DNA of 20,719 nucleotides from Cephalothrix simula. Lineage: Eukaryota > Nemertea > Palaeonemertea > Archinemertea > Cephalotrichidae. This document shows positions 9,764-20,705 of the stretch, piece after piece (position 1 is the first letter of the stretch; every line of letters starts with the position of its first letter). The stretch is taken from the NCBI GenBank assembly GCA_035591015.1, contig JAXIUW010192512.1, positions 1 to 20,719 on the forward strand, in the 5' to 3' direction. Under the pieces are notes generated by a model that did no database searches, was not told the origin of the DNA, and saw only the letters and a program-made list of their open reading frames with translations. The translations under genes and the position numbers were made by a program.

Positions 9764-11621
9764 TTCGATCGTCATGTTGAGATTATTACATCGATTTTTG
9801 TCAGTAGATGCTTCATATTTTGTGCTGTGTCATGAACCTTTCAGAAAACAAAAAGCCGCCGTTGCCCTTAGCAACAAATGCTTTTAACAACTGAAACTTA
9901 TCCCTAGCAACTAAAAGGTCATTATCCTTCCACACAATGGGTCCCTAAGATTGGATCAGTACATTGCGACGTTAAATCGCAGTAATACCCAAAGCCTAAT
10001 GTTTAGGTTTTCGTTTGGAATCTCTACGTATACGAATGAAAATGATATAGACCTTTACGAACTGAATAACTTTCTATCTTTGTTATGTCGGAAAAGCTGT
10101 ATACCGTTGTGTATAGTCTCAGAAAATTCAGTAGTATTTAGAATCCCTTAATTCTCAACTATATGAGATATCTAAGATTCAAAGATGTATGAGTTTTGAA
10201 TATGAGCTATTCATAAATCGTATCACCTGATATTGAAATATCAATGGTCATCAATTATTTCAACCAAAGATCAATTGAAGATTTTCAAATATGCAGGTGA
10301 TAAAATCTATTTGTAGCACATAATGAAAACTCTGTCTCAGCCATGTGTACCTTACCCATTATAGACATTATTATCTTTCTTATCGTGCATCATTGGAAAT
10401 ATTTTTTGAGTTGCGCGCGCAGCATTTTACCGGAAGTGGCCTGGTCCTCCCTGCCCCATTTGCCATGTCGTTTGAAAAACCTAGACTGGTGGTACCATAT
10501 ACCTGGAGTTATATTCCTATTGAATTAACTCCAGGGTTATATTCCTACTAAATTATGAGGGCAGAAAAAAAGTGTATAAAATATGTGGGTAATGAAAAAA
10601 TTATGAGGGCAGTAAAAACCCTAGATGTGTTATATATTTTGAGTGGAGTTACGTACATTGTGACCCATTGTAGGGCTTATATTTTCTTCCAGAAGTCAAC
10701 GTAAGTATGGTAATTTTCCAAAACAGGTCCTTTTCCAAAATTCATGTATTTTAAAACAAGAAGGGTTCTTAATGAGTTTCTACGGAACCTGGAACATGGA
10801 AACTTGACACTCCTTTCTAATTGAACGTTTGTTTTGCCCTAAAGCGTTTTGTACATCCGTATGGTAGCTTCCTCGAGCCTCTAAGAAGTTAAGATAAAAA
10901 TTTATAAAGATTTGACTATAATTAGAAGAGGACCAAGGTCTCGTTTGGTTTTACTAGGCTACATACGGTGGAGTGGAACACATTATGTGACAATGGCTTA
11001 ACTTTCACATTTATTTAGACCGAAATTAAATTTATACTAGTATAATTACAACAGAAAAATTATCGTTCACATACCTTTCAAGAAAAGTAGGTCTTTTTTA
11101 ACTTCATTTTCAAAATCGACCTATAAAAATAATGTCTTTGCAATTTCATTTTGTTTTTAACATAAAACTAATAACTACTAAAAATATTCATGATCCCGTA
11201 TTATGATTAAGGGAATCTATCGAAAAAAGCCTACGACTGAGGTAATTTTTCCATCAGAAATTAAATTTTGACAGTATTTTTCCCTGAAAGATAAACCTGT
11301 TCCCTTGTTTTGGTAAACGGTAAAAACGGTTTCCTAGATTGGTCTAGATTAACCCAAATTTGTTCCAGCATCATTAGACTGGGTTGTGTATTTTGAAACA
11401 CACATTTGTTTTCTCAAAATTAGTATTGACCATATCAATACTGTGTTGTTGTTAACCACTTTTTTAGAAGGGCGTTCAACCACAACCAAAAGTCATTAAC
11501 TATATTGCAGTCAAGTAAAAGGTTGCTTCATGTAATTTACAAAATTTACAATTCCCATTTCATCCTGAAACCAATGTTTTTGTAACGTGGCCTTTCTAAT
11601 CATAGTATCTTCTGTTTACAG

Positions 11622-11720
11622 TCCGGGCCACCAGATATTTCAGTTTGTGTGTTCGTTTTGGAACAAGCATTATCAGTTCGAGCTTTACAAGAAATGGTAT
11701 CAACAACACAAAGTGACTCG
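11622..11720 (+). CDS. RyR: Ryanodine receptor, coding exon 3 (N-terminal domain A)
   Basis: This exon encodes 33 residues, phase 0-0: [15 protein letters not shown] followed by [11 protein letters not shown] and STTQSDS. The PPD(I/L)...CxFVLEQ(S/A)LSVRALQEM pattern is diagnostic of RyR. The acceptor is a pyrimidine-rich tract ending TTTACAG at 11621 and the donor is GTAGGT at 11721. Both boundaries and both phases match human RYR2 exon 3 (starting NVPPDLS, ending near the TVEK segment), the exon whose in-frame loss is a known cause of human arrhythmia and cardiomyopathy. At 99 bp it is slightly shorter than the human exon. It forms the [14 protein letters not shown] strand-helix part of domain A. 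The serine/threonine-rich tail is variable among animals. Confidence 0.96.
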
Positions 11721-11923
11721 GTAGGTGTTTATTTCTCATGTTCTAATTAAATTTATTCTCAAAGGAGTGACTTCTTTTTACGATATCCTTAAATGAAAAT
11801 TTAATACATGTAGTTTATTTTCTCTGATCATAGAAAATGAAAAATAATCTTCATTTACCCAAATACGCAATTGGATGGAAAAATTGTCGGAGCAACCAAA
11901 AAGGACCCCACCTAAGTCATCTA

Positions 11924-12344
11924 TTAACCTAGGGAAACTATACATTTTTGGAAAGAACTTTGGTCTATTTTGGTTTTCAATGAATTTGTCCAACCTAGTG
12001 GCAAAAATGTGAATTTCGACTTCTGAGTACAGCGAAACTGGTAGCAGATAGGTGAAATGGATGGTGGATAGTAACTCAGGGCACCATTCTTAGTTAATTA
12101 TCAAAATAACACCCTATGGCGTCATAGGCGCCATTTTGATGACATCATCAAAATGGCCCACATAAACTAAGAATGGTGCACTGAGTCATACACCATCCAT
12201 TTTTACCTATCTGCTACCAGTTTTCTTGTACTCAGAAGTCTAAATTCACATTTTGCCACTAGGGGCGCCACAGTTGGTCGAAATTCATTGAAAACCAAAA
12301 CAGACCAAAGTTCGTTCCAAAAATGTGTAGTTTTCCTAGGTTAA
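11924..12344. repeat. Foldback element, arms about 205-215 bp (MITE-like)
   Basis: The left arm begins TTAACCTAGG (11924-11933) and the right arm ends CCTAGGTTAA (12335-12344). Read inward, the two arms match almost throughout: TTTTGGAA, CTTTGGTCT, TTTTGGTTTTCAATGAATTT, CTTCTGAGTACA, AACTGGTAGCAGATAGGT, ATGGATGGTG and CACCATTCTTAG all recur as reverse complements. The centre is CCATTTTGATGA / TCATCAAAATGG at 12131-12142 and 12145-12156, so the element is nearly all stem with almost no loop. Differences between arms are scattered substitutions and small indels. One larger indel is a GGCGCC-containing insertion present only on the right, near 12262. No clear target duplication or coding capacity is visible. 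It is probably a non-autonomous DNA transposon or foldback element; the family is not identified. Confidence 0.8.
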
Positions 12345-13066
12345 GAGCCAGTTGTTGTTATAAGAGTCATGCAGGTTGTGATCACCTATCCTTCGATTTT
12401 GATAATATTCACAGGGTTGGGTCGTTGTATGACCAACTGAAGGGATCTCGGACGATTTTCAAAAATTTCGACCCTGGGGCCTACAATGGGGTCCCAAAGT
12501 TTGACCCCAGCTTCGAAGAAAATGAAAAGACAAGGTGTCTAATTTTCGTTCCACAATAGCCGGAAGACATGATATCAACGTTTTATGGTATTCTCATGTG
12601 TAAAAAGACCAGCCAGGACCACGTTGACCGCTTGAAAAATTTGTACTGTTATCACTTGGATTTTCTGGGGCTCCAGAAAAGGGCCATTCTTCGGGCTTCC
12701 AAGAAATTCAACGCTGCCACCACATAATTTTTAGGGAAGAAAACGAAAAACCCGGGGAGTTTTTGAGTTTTAGGGCTTCGATTATTGATCACCCTCGTCC
12801 CCAGTTTTTTTATGCTTAAAATAGCTCTGAAAATGTCTCCTATGGCTGACAGAGTCAAAAGTCACAGCTACATCGGTGTGCAGAAAATCTGAAAACATGG
12901 TGGGGTGAGGGGACATCTATATTACAAGGGTCAATCAAAACATCCATTGCACCCCCTCCATTTTTGGGTCCAAATTTTCAGTTTTCCCTTAATTACGATT
13001 ATTCTCAATATACATCAACTGTCTGTTAACCTTGAAAGCGATATAGGGGTCGTGTTTCACGACATA

Positions 13067-13386
13067 TACAGCGGTCGCCGTAAAAAGGGATTAGAACCCT
13101 TCTTCGGTCTCTATAAATTGTCTATGCATTCTTATTACTAATGGCGGCGATACGTGGTACAAGATCGTGCTAACCTTGTTGGAAATAATTACCGGTACCA
13201 TTTCAAATTGTTTTTTCACGTATTTGTGTTGAGTTATGTTAAAACAAATCAAATTATTTCCAACAAGGTTAGCACGATCTTGTCCCATTTATCCGACATT
13301 TTGAAAATCAAGACGGCCGCCATTTGTAATAAAAATGCAAAGAGACCGAAGAAGGGTTCTAAACCCTTTTTACGGCGACCGCTGTA
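13067..13386. mobile_element. Tc1/mariner-type MITE with long terminal inverted repeats and TA target duplication
   Basis: The element is 320 bp and starts TACAGCGGTCGCCGTAAAAA. It ends with the reverse complement of that start (TTTTTACGGCGACCGCTGTA). It is flanked on both sides by TA (13065-13066 and 13387-13388), as expected for insertion at a TA dinucleotide by Tc1/mariner transposases. The inverted repeats continue inward for about 125 bp: GAACCCTTCTTCGGTCTCT, TTATTAC, ATGGCGGC and CAAGATCGTGCTAACCTTGT occur in both arms in opposite orientation. The loop of about 65 bp (about 13190-13250) is unique. No transposase fragment is seen, so it is non-autonomous. The reading frames covering it on both strands are by-products of the inverted repeat, not genes. 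Confidence 0.85.
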
Positions 13387-14990
13387 TAACTCTTCATGTT
13401 TAAATCTCGCAAAGTTGGCTTTTCCAAATTTGGACGCCATTTTGGAAATTTCTGATTTTTACCCCTTTAAAATTCTGGTATACCAGTTTCCGTCCAGGAT
13501 CCATTAAAACACAATATTTCCAATAGCTGACCACACAAGTTGAGAAAAAATATCTTAATTTTCACCCAAAAATGGCGGCCGAACTAAGCTGGAAAAACAA
13601 GTGTTTCTTTGTACTTAACCCTCTCCTGTGACGTCATAGGTCCAGCCGCCTAATTAAAAAGCCGCGTTTTGGCGCCTCTGTTAAGCACCCTACGCAATAA
13701 AAACGGTAGAATCCGCGCTGCGATGATGTTCCTTAATTATGCTGGAAATAATAAATTCAATTCAATACAATACAAGATGGCGACCGGAAGTGCCCTTGTT
13801 TTGAAACCGGCCTTTTATATACTACTCTTCTCGATTCAACCTATCATACATACGTGTAAAAGCGCCATAAAAACGGGATATCGCACGAGTGGGTTATTTC
13901 ACATTGCTGACTTATATAAGAATATACACCTATGGGTGCAATATATCCGTAACGGCACGTTAAGCATTTGGGTGTGGGTTGTATCGCCTTATTTGTAAGG
14001 CCAAAACGAAATGCCCCACTTTGACTGCCTAAATTCAAAATACCACCGTAAACCCTGTAAACCCAGTGAATTAAAATAAGTATGACTAGACAGAACTCCT
14101 ACGAAATTAGTTGTTTATTTGATATTTTCAAAACCGGTCGAATCGGGTCTAATCTGAGTGGTTATTTTGACTTATTTGTACCTGGTTAAGTATCGGACAT
14201 AACCATGGTAACTTCTCTTCTTCCTTTCTACGGTTGCAATTTTACGATTCACGAATTCGGCCCTAAAAAGTTAAAACTTGAAAACTTTATTGTTCTTGTT
14301 TGCCCCTTATTATGTCTTTAGAATTAATTTCCAACTGTATGAGAACCTGAACGTGATAGTTTTTTATTAACCAATTTCTTTCTGTTTGATTACAAAAAGT
14401 GTCTAGGCATGGGTACATTTAAAAAAGAAAAAAAGTACTCACAGTTTTTGAGATACGCGGATGCGCATATGCGCATGTGCTAGAAATTCAGCTTGCCTAA
14501 AATTGAAAAATGCACATGCCATTCGACTAATTGGGTGCATCTTCCTATTTGCTCGGTTTACATTTGTATTATCTAAACCGAACCCTTTTTTCGAGATATG
14601 GGCGATTCATTATATTATAAAAAAGGGTTGGGTTTAGGGCATATAAATGCATTAATGGACAGATAGAAGTATGACCCCTAAAGATAGTCTTATTAGCTAC
14701 GAATTTTTCCGAGTTTTACCTAAGTTTAAGACTTTACGCAGCGTTTTGCGCTTTTTTCGACTCTTCTGCGTTACAGTTCCAATAGCCTAATAGGAGGCAT
14801 ATTTATATCTGTTTATCTGCAAATTAGAAATTAGATATGCGATATACCCATTTTTATGGCACTTTTGCCAGTTGGGCATTGATATATATGATGGGTAGTA
14901 GACTGGAAATTTGTTAGACAGGGTATACCATAATTGTCGCGTGCACAGGTTTTTGTTGGCACTAATTTGCATTACTAAAATTTATTTCAG

Positions 14991-15062
14991 ACCGCACAGT
15001 CTGGACACAGGACACTCCTTTATGGACATGCAGTTCTTCTTAGGCATCATCACAGTAATATG
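14991..15062 (+). CDS. RyR: Ryanodine receptor, coding exon 4 (N-terminal domain A)
   Basis: This exon encodes 24 residues, phase 0-0: TAQSGHRTLLYGHAV then LLRHHHSNM. The SGHRTLLYGHA(I/V)LLRH block is essentially invariant in ryanodine receptors and distinguishes them from IP3 receptors. The acceptor is TTTATTTCAG ending at 14990 and the donor is GTAAGT at 15063, both near consensus. Vertebrate RyRs carry up to a dozen extra residues before this block (the KWKFMMK region in RyR2); here the segment between exon 3 and GHRTLL is short. The run of histidines (RHHHS) replaces RHSYS/RHAHS of the vertebrate proteins. Confidence 0.95.
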
Positions 15063-15480
15063 GTAAGTTAAGCCACTTGCTACCCTAAAGGAAGCATTCA
15101 ATTTATGGTTTGAAGCCAAAATTTACAGCATGTAAAACATTTGACTTGCCAATAATTTTTCAATCTTAATCAATGATGTCAGCTGAATTTTATGGTAAAA
15201 CGTTCTTAACATTTAATAACGAACCATCGATCATTGTATTACAGAATTGAAAATCTTTTTTCGATGAATAATTTGACTTATCATTTTTGAAATATATGAT
15301 TTGGTCCCAAATGAGTTGCAAATGTACATGTGCAGCGTATTTGAAATTACTACATGTAGTATCTTTAAAGGGAGTATGTTTCATTTTTAAAGAGTCATTA
15401 AAATAAGACCATTTATGTTGTGTATGTATACGACATTCGTCTCTGAGTCGTGACATAACACGGTACAAGTCCTTTAGGCA

Positions 15481-15891
15481 GCGTCTACAATACACTATCA
15501 TAATTTAATGATGGTTAACTTAACCACACTCACAGTATATATTTAAATATCGTGCGTGTAGGACGACCATAATTAAATGATGGCTATATATACTTCGAAA
15601 AAGGGCCAAGTTTAGAACGCCTATAATTAAATGATAATTAAGTTGCTAGTTAATTGAATTGAATCGCTAGCAACTTAATTATCATTTAACCATGGTTAGT
15701 GAAAATGTACCGTCTACACTATTTTAGATTGTATTTAAATATATACAGTATTCAAATATTGTCTGTGGTTAACTTTGAATAATTAAGTTAATGATGGTTA
15801 AATGATGATTAGGACCGTCTACACTATTATCATTTAACCATGGTTAGCTAACCATAGCTAAATGATGGTTAAATGATAATAGGTTAGACGC
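15481..15891. repeat. Nested palindromic cluster built from ATCATTTAACCATGG / AATGATGGTTAA units
   Basis: The outer ends are GCGTCTACAATACACTATCA (15481) and ...AATAGGTTAGACGC (ending 15891), an imperfect inverted pair. Inside are a perfect 23-bp inverted repeat (15627-15649 / 15667-15689), a perfect 17-bp one (15825-15841 / 15865-15881), a 16-bp palindrome ATGGTTAGCTAACCAT (15840-15855), and two copies of ACCGTCTACACTATT 105 bases apart (15709-15723, 15814-15828). The motif TAAATGATGG/TAAATGATAA recurs at least six times. It is most likely several nested or rearranged copies of one small foldback transposon. Confidence 0.7.
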
Positions 15892-15904
15892 GTTCTTAGA
15901 CTGT

Positions 15905-16085
15905 TAGTGTGAGCTCCCCCGAGGAGGGGCGAACGTGCGTCACCAACTACTTTTAATCACTGGCATGATACCCATGCTTTTAAAGTCCCAGTTAATGGGC
16001 ACTGGGCTGCGTAACGTCTCACGTTAGTAGTAGGGCGCGAACCCGGGACTTTGAGATCACGACGGATATGGTTATGCGTCAAATA
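15905..16085 (-). mobile_element. Candidate tRNA-derived SINE (tRNA-like head on the minus strand)
   Basis: On the minus strand the sequence reads GACGCATAACCATATCCGTC, then GTGATCTCAAAGTCCCGGGT and TCGCGCCCTA. GGGTTCGCGCCC (16030-16041) resembles a pol III B box (GGTTCGANNCC), and the preceding 40 bases have the look of the anticodon and variable-loop part of a tRNA. The 5' A box is degenerate. About 110 bases of non-tRNA body follow downstream on the minus strand. No poly(A) tail or target duplication was established. A decayed tRNA pseudogene is the alternative. Confidence 0.4.
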
Positions 16086-16369
16086 GAGTGAGACCTTTTT
16101 AGGGTAGGATGGACAATTCACATAATCTGTAGTCGACTCTACCTGACCCGCGGGGATCGAAGAAAGACATTGATATGGGTGAATTTAGGGGTTCTAGAGA
16201 CCCTATTATGTTGATATGCAAACATTAAAGTAAGATAAATTCAATCATTCATTTAATTCAGGGAAACGTTTAGTACATCGCAGTATATATATCAGTTAAA
16301 TGGACGTGTCGCATACGTGACAGGCATATTTGTGAAATTGTAATTCAATTTTAAAAAATTCCATTTCAG

Positions 16370-16445
16370 TACCTATCATGTCTATCTACAAGTTCATCAA
16401 ATGACAAGCTAGCGTTTGACGTTGGTTTACAAGAAACTGCTGCAG
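16370..16445 (+). CDS. RyR: Ryanodine receptor, coding exon 5 (N-terminal domain A)
   Basis: This exon has 76 bases, 25 codons plus one base (enters phase 0, leaves phase 1): [13 protein letters not shown] then [12 protein letters not shown]. The [11 protein letters not shown] motif is characteristic of RyR. The split glycine codon (G|GA) is completed by the next exon, as in the vertebrate sequence ...TGEACWW. The acceptor is CCATTTCAG at 16369 and the donor is GTACTA at 16446, the latter moderately weak. The vertebrate T(T/S)SRS(M/S)TDK stretch is STSSSNDK here, so the arginine of that loop is replaced by serine. Confidence 0.95.
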
Positions 16446-19399
<2,954 letters not shown>

Positions 19400-19496
19400 C
19401 ATATTGGAAGCGGAGGAAGCGTGATTGCCTCTTTTCAACAAACATTATGGACTGTAGCCCCAATGTGTTCGGGTTCGGTACGGCAGAAGTCCTTAG
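19400..19496 (+). CDS. RyR: Ryanodine receptor, coding exon 7 (end of domain A, start of domain B)
   Basis: This exon has 97 bases, 32 codons plus one base (enters phase 0, leaves phase 1): HIGSGGSVIASFQQTLW then TVAPMCSGSVRQKSL. After ...SERYL of the preceding exon it continues YLH(L/I)..G.......(A/S)FQQTLW(S/T)VAP, the RyR signature at the entry to domain B. The acceptor is ACTTTTCAG at 19399. The donor GTACTG at 19497 was chosen because it gives the phase needed by the next exon and a linker (SGSVRQKSLGHVFGDDVL) of the length seen in insect RyR. A GT at 19473 is also in phase and would remove 8 residues, but its context (GTTCGG) is poorer. A long open frame runs through this exon on both sides, but the flanks do not resemble RyR. 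Confidence 0.9.
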
Positions 19497-20146
19497 GTAC
19501 TGTAAACTGTATATTGCTTCGATCGCTTAATTTTTCTAAGAGAATATTCTTTAATTTGCATTGGCGACAATTATTTCGACTGAATATTCAGAAAAGCAAT
19601 ATAAAAACAACAGAATCGATACCAACCTTGATTTATCGCCGAAATTTCTACGTTGTTAGAAATAAATACATGTATACGCAAATGTGTGGACGTTAGAAAT
19701 GAGCCGAAAAAAGCGGTTTTCTTGAAAGCTGGGGCCTAAACCCCTTGACCCTTATATTTTCTGAATCCTTGTGGAAAATTCTGATCCAAGTTTATATTTT
19801 TAAAGGGTATGCGCCGCCCAGGGCCAAAAATCGAATTTTTTCCCAATATTTTTGAAAATTTAAATTTTGGGCGGTATTTTGGGGCAATTTCCAAAGTTTA
19901 TTTTTGAAAAAAATTTTTTTTTGGTCCTGGGTAGCGCCAGAGCGGCACAAACCTTTTGAAAATATAAACTTGGATCTGGGTTTTCCACAAGGATTCAGAA
20001 AATATAAGGGTCAAAGGGGTTTAGGCCCCAGCTTTAAAAAAAAACCGCGGGGGGGGGGGGCTTTTTTCGGATCATTTCTAACATCATGCCAATTTATCCA
20101 TACATGTGTATGTGGCCAATTTCGAAGAATTTTCTGTTTTTGACAG
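19497..20146 (+). other. RyR intron 7 (650 bp), phase 1, mostly a foldback element
   Basis: The intron runs from GTACTG at 19497 to CTGTTTTTGACAG at 20146. The foldback element 19692-20082 occupies 391 of its 650 bases and ends only 64 bases before the acceptor. Nothing else is recognised. Confidence 0.88.
19692..20082. mobile_element. Foldback/MITE element, 391 bp, arms about 140-160 bp
   Basis: The left end reads GTTAGAAATGAGCCGAAAAA. The right end, read as its reverse complement, starts GTTAGAAATGATCCGAAAAA. Inward, both arms share AAAGCTGGGGCCTAAACCCC, GACCCTTATATTTTCTGAAT, CCTTGTGGAAAA, GATCCAAGTTTATATTTT and a GCGCC/CCCAGG block. The centre (about 19835-19920) is very A/T-rich with long T runs. 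The right arm carries an expanded 12-G run (20049-20060) and an A run not present on the left. No transposase and no certain target duplication are visible. The family is not recognised. Confidence 0.8.
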
Positions 20147-20246
20147 GTCATGTCTTCGGTGACGATGTTTTACGGTTATACCATGGACATATGGACGAGT
20201 GCATGACAGTTCAAGCCGCTGGAACAGAACTAGACCCTGAAGCTTG
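20147..20246 (+). CDS. RyR: Ryanodine receptor, coding exon 8 (domain B, MIR-type trefoil)
   Basis: This exon has 100 bases (enters phase 1, leaves phase 2): GHVFGDDVLRLYHGHMDEC then MTVQAAGTELDPEA, with the final TG completed to TGC (Cys) by the next exon. The G(G/D)DVLRLxHGHMDEC(L/M)TV motif is the MIR-like repeat of RyR domain B. The HGHMDE form agrees with vertebrate RyRs; insect RyR has a shorter HGGDE here. The acceptor is TTTTTGACAG at 20146 and the donor is GTAATA at 20247. The stop TAA immediately after the donor confirms that the exon ends before it. The loop after MTV (QAAGTELDPEA) is variable in the family. Confidence 0.94.
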
Positions 20247-20526
20247 GTAATATTCCACTCTTAATCAATGAAATTTTAGCAAATAATTGTAGCAAATAAT
20301 CGAAATTTAGATAATTAAATTTCTGGGAAGATAATTAAAATCACTTTTCTAATGATACCAAGATTTTGAGACTTGTAAAAATATTTATTCAGTAAGGCTT
20401 TTCTCCGCCAAGCTACGTCAAAAAACGCGACAGATAGAGGTATACATCGGGGATTAAAATGGGTTAAAAGTGTCAATCATATGAATTATTTAACGAAATT
20501 ATTTATGAACAAAAATTCTCTTTTAG
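20247..20526 (+). other. RyR intron 8 (280 bp), phase 2
   Basis: A short intron from GTAATA at 20247 to TTCTCTTTTAG at 20526. It contains a tandem-like AGCAAATAAT(T/C)G duplication near 20279-20301 and nothing else recognised. Confidence 0.9.
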
Positions 20527-20601
20527 CAATGTCATGTATGAAACTGGAGCTGTTTGCACACATGCCCGCTCTCTATGGAGATTAGAACATATTAGAACAA
20601 A
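20527..20601 (+). CDS. RyR: Ryanodine receptor, coding exon 9 (domain B)
   Basis: This exon has 75 bases (enters phase 2, leaves phase 2): (C)NVMYETGAVCTHARSLW then RLEHIRT plus AA of a lysine codon. The motif Y(E)xGAVxxHARSLWRLE is a near-invariant RyR domain B block. Vertebrate RyR1 has YEGGAVCTHARSLWRLE, so CTHARSLWRLE is identical. The acceptor is TTCTCTTTTAG at 20526 and the donor is GTAAGT at 20602, both near consensus. The following residues (IRTK) resemble the insect ARTK version more than the vertebrate LRVAW. Confidence 0.95.
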
Positions 20602-20705
20602 GTAAGTTTAAATTTTAATGTTTGAATGCTACTTTCATATTAGTCCAGTAGTACAAGGGGGGAGGTGTAACATATTTGGGGAGAAATTTTCACTATGATT
20701 TTCAG
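20602..20705 (+). other. RyR intron 9 (104 bp), phase 2
   Basis: A very short intron from GTAAGT at 20602 to ATGATTTTCAG at 20705. It includes a GGGGGGAGG run (about 20657-20665). Confidence 0.82.

Larger units (their letters stand above)
8319..11621 (+). other. RyR intron 2 (3303 bp), phase 0
   Basis: The intron runs from GTAAGA at 8319 to TTTACAG at 11621. It holds a perfect inverted repeat at 9301-9362, a degenerate CCGTTCT/CCATTCT repeat stretch (about 9424-9545), a weak integrase-like fragment (9654-9763) and local duplications near 10500-10610 (repeated TTATATTCCTA and AAATTATGAGGGCAG). I see no further RyR-like exon and no other gene in it. Confidence 0.9.
11721..14990 (+). other. RyR intron 3 (3270 bp), phase 0
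   Basis: The intron runs from GTAGGT at 11721 to TTTCAG at 14990. It contains two large foldback elements (11924-12344 and 13067-13386) and a smaller inverted repeat whose arms at 14574-14591 and 14619-14636 match at 17 of 18 positions. Between 12350 and 13060 and between 13390 and 14570 I see no gene or exon. A TGACGTCA (CRE-type) octamer lies at 13629-13636. Confidence 0.88.
15063..16369 (+). other. RyR intron 4 (1307 bp), phase 0
   Basis: The intron runs from GTAAGT at 15063 to ATTTCAG at 16369. It holds the nested palindromic cluster 15481-15891 and the tRNA-like SINE candidate on the minus strand (about 15905-16085). I see no further exon or gene. Confidence 0.9.

Noticed and set aside
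13154-13507. 117-codon open frame on the + strand
   Set aside because: It overlaps the right part of the Tc1/mariner-like MITE and matches frames on the opposite strand created by the inverted repeat; no protein family resemblance.
14462-14475. TGCGCATATGCGCA palindrome
   Set aside because: A 14-base palindrome alone is within chance expectation for 20 kb and has no context.
15190-15501. 103-codon minus-strand open frame in intron 4
   Set aside because: No recognisable domain and no exon-like borders; it runs into the palindromic cluster and is of a length expected by chance in AT-rich DNA with a local lack of stops.
15481-15891. CRISPR-like array
   Set aside because: Repeats are palindromic, irregularly spaced and in both orientations with no constant spacer length; the host is an animal genome.
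15905-16085. Functional tRNA gene on the minus strand
   Set aside because: The A box and acceptor stem are not intact, so at most it is a tRNA-derived repeat.
19473-19478. Earlier GT donors for exon 7
   Set aside because: GT at 19478 gives the wrong phase for exon 8. GT at 19473 is in phase but has poor context and gives a linker shorter than in known RyRs; kept only as an alternative.
19904-20143. 79-codon open frame rich in Lys/Phe/Gly
   Set aside because: It lies within the right arm of the 19692-20082 foldback element, including the G12 homopolymer.
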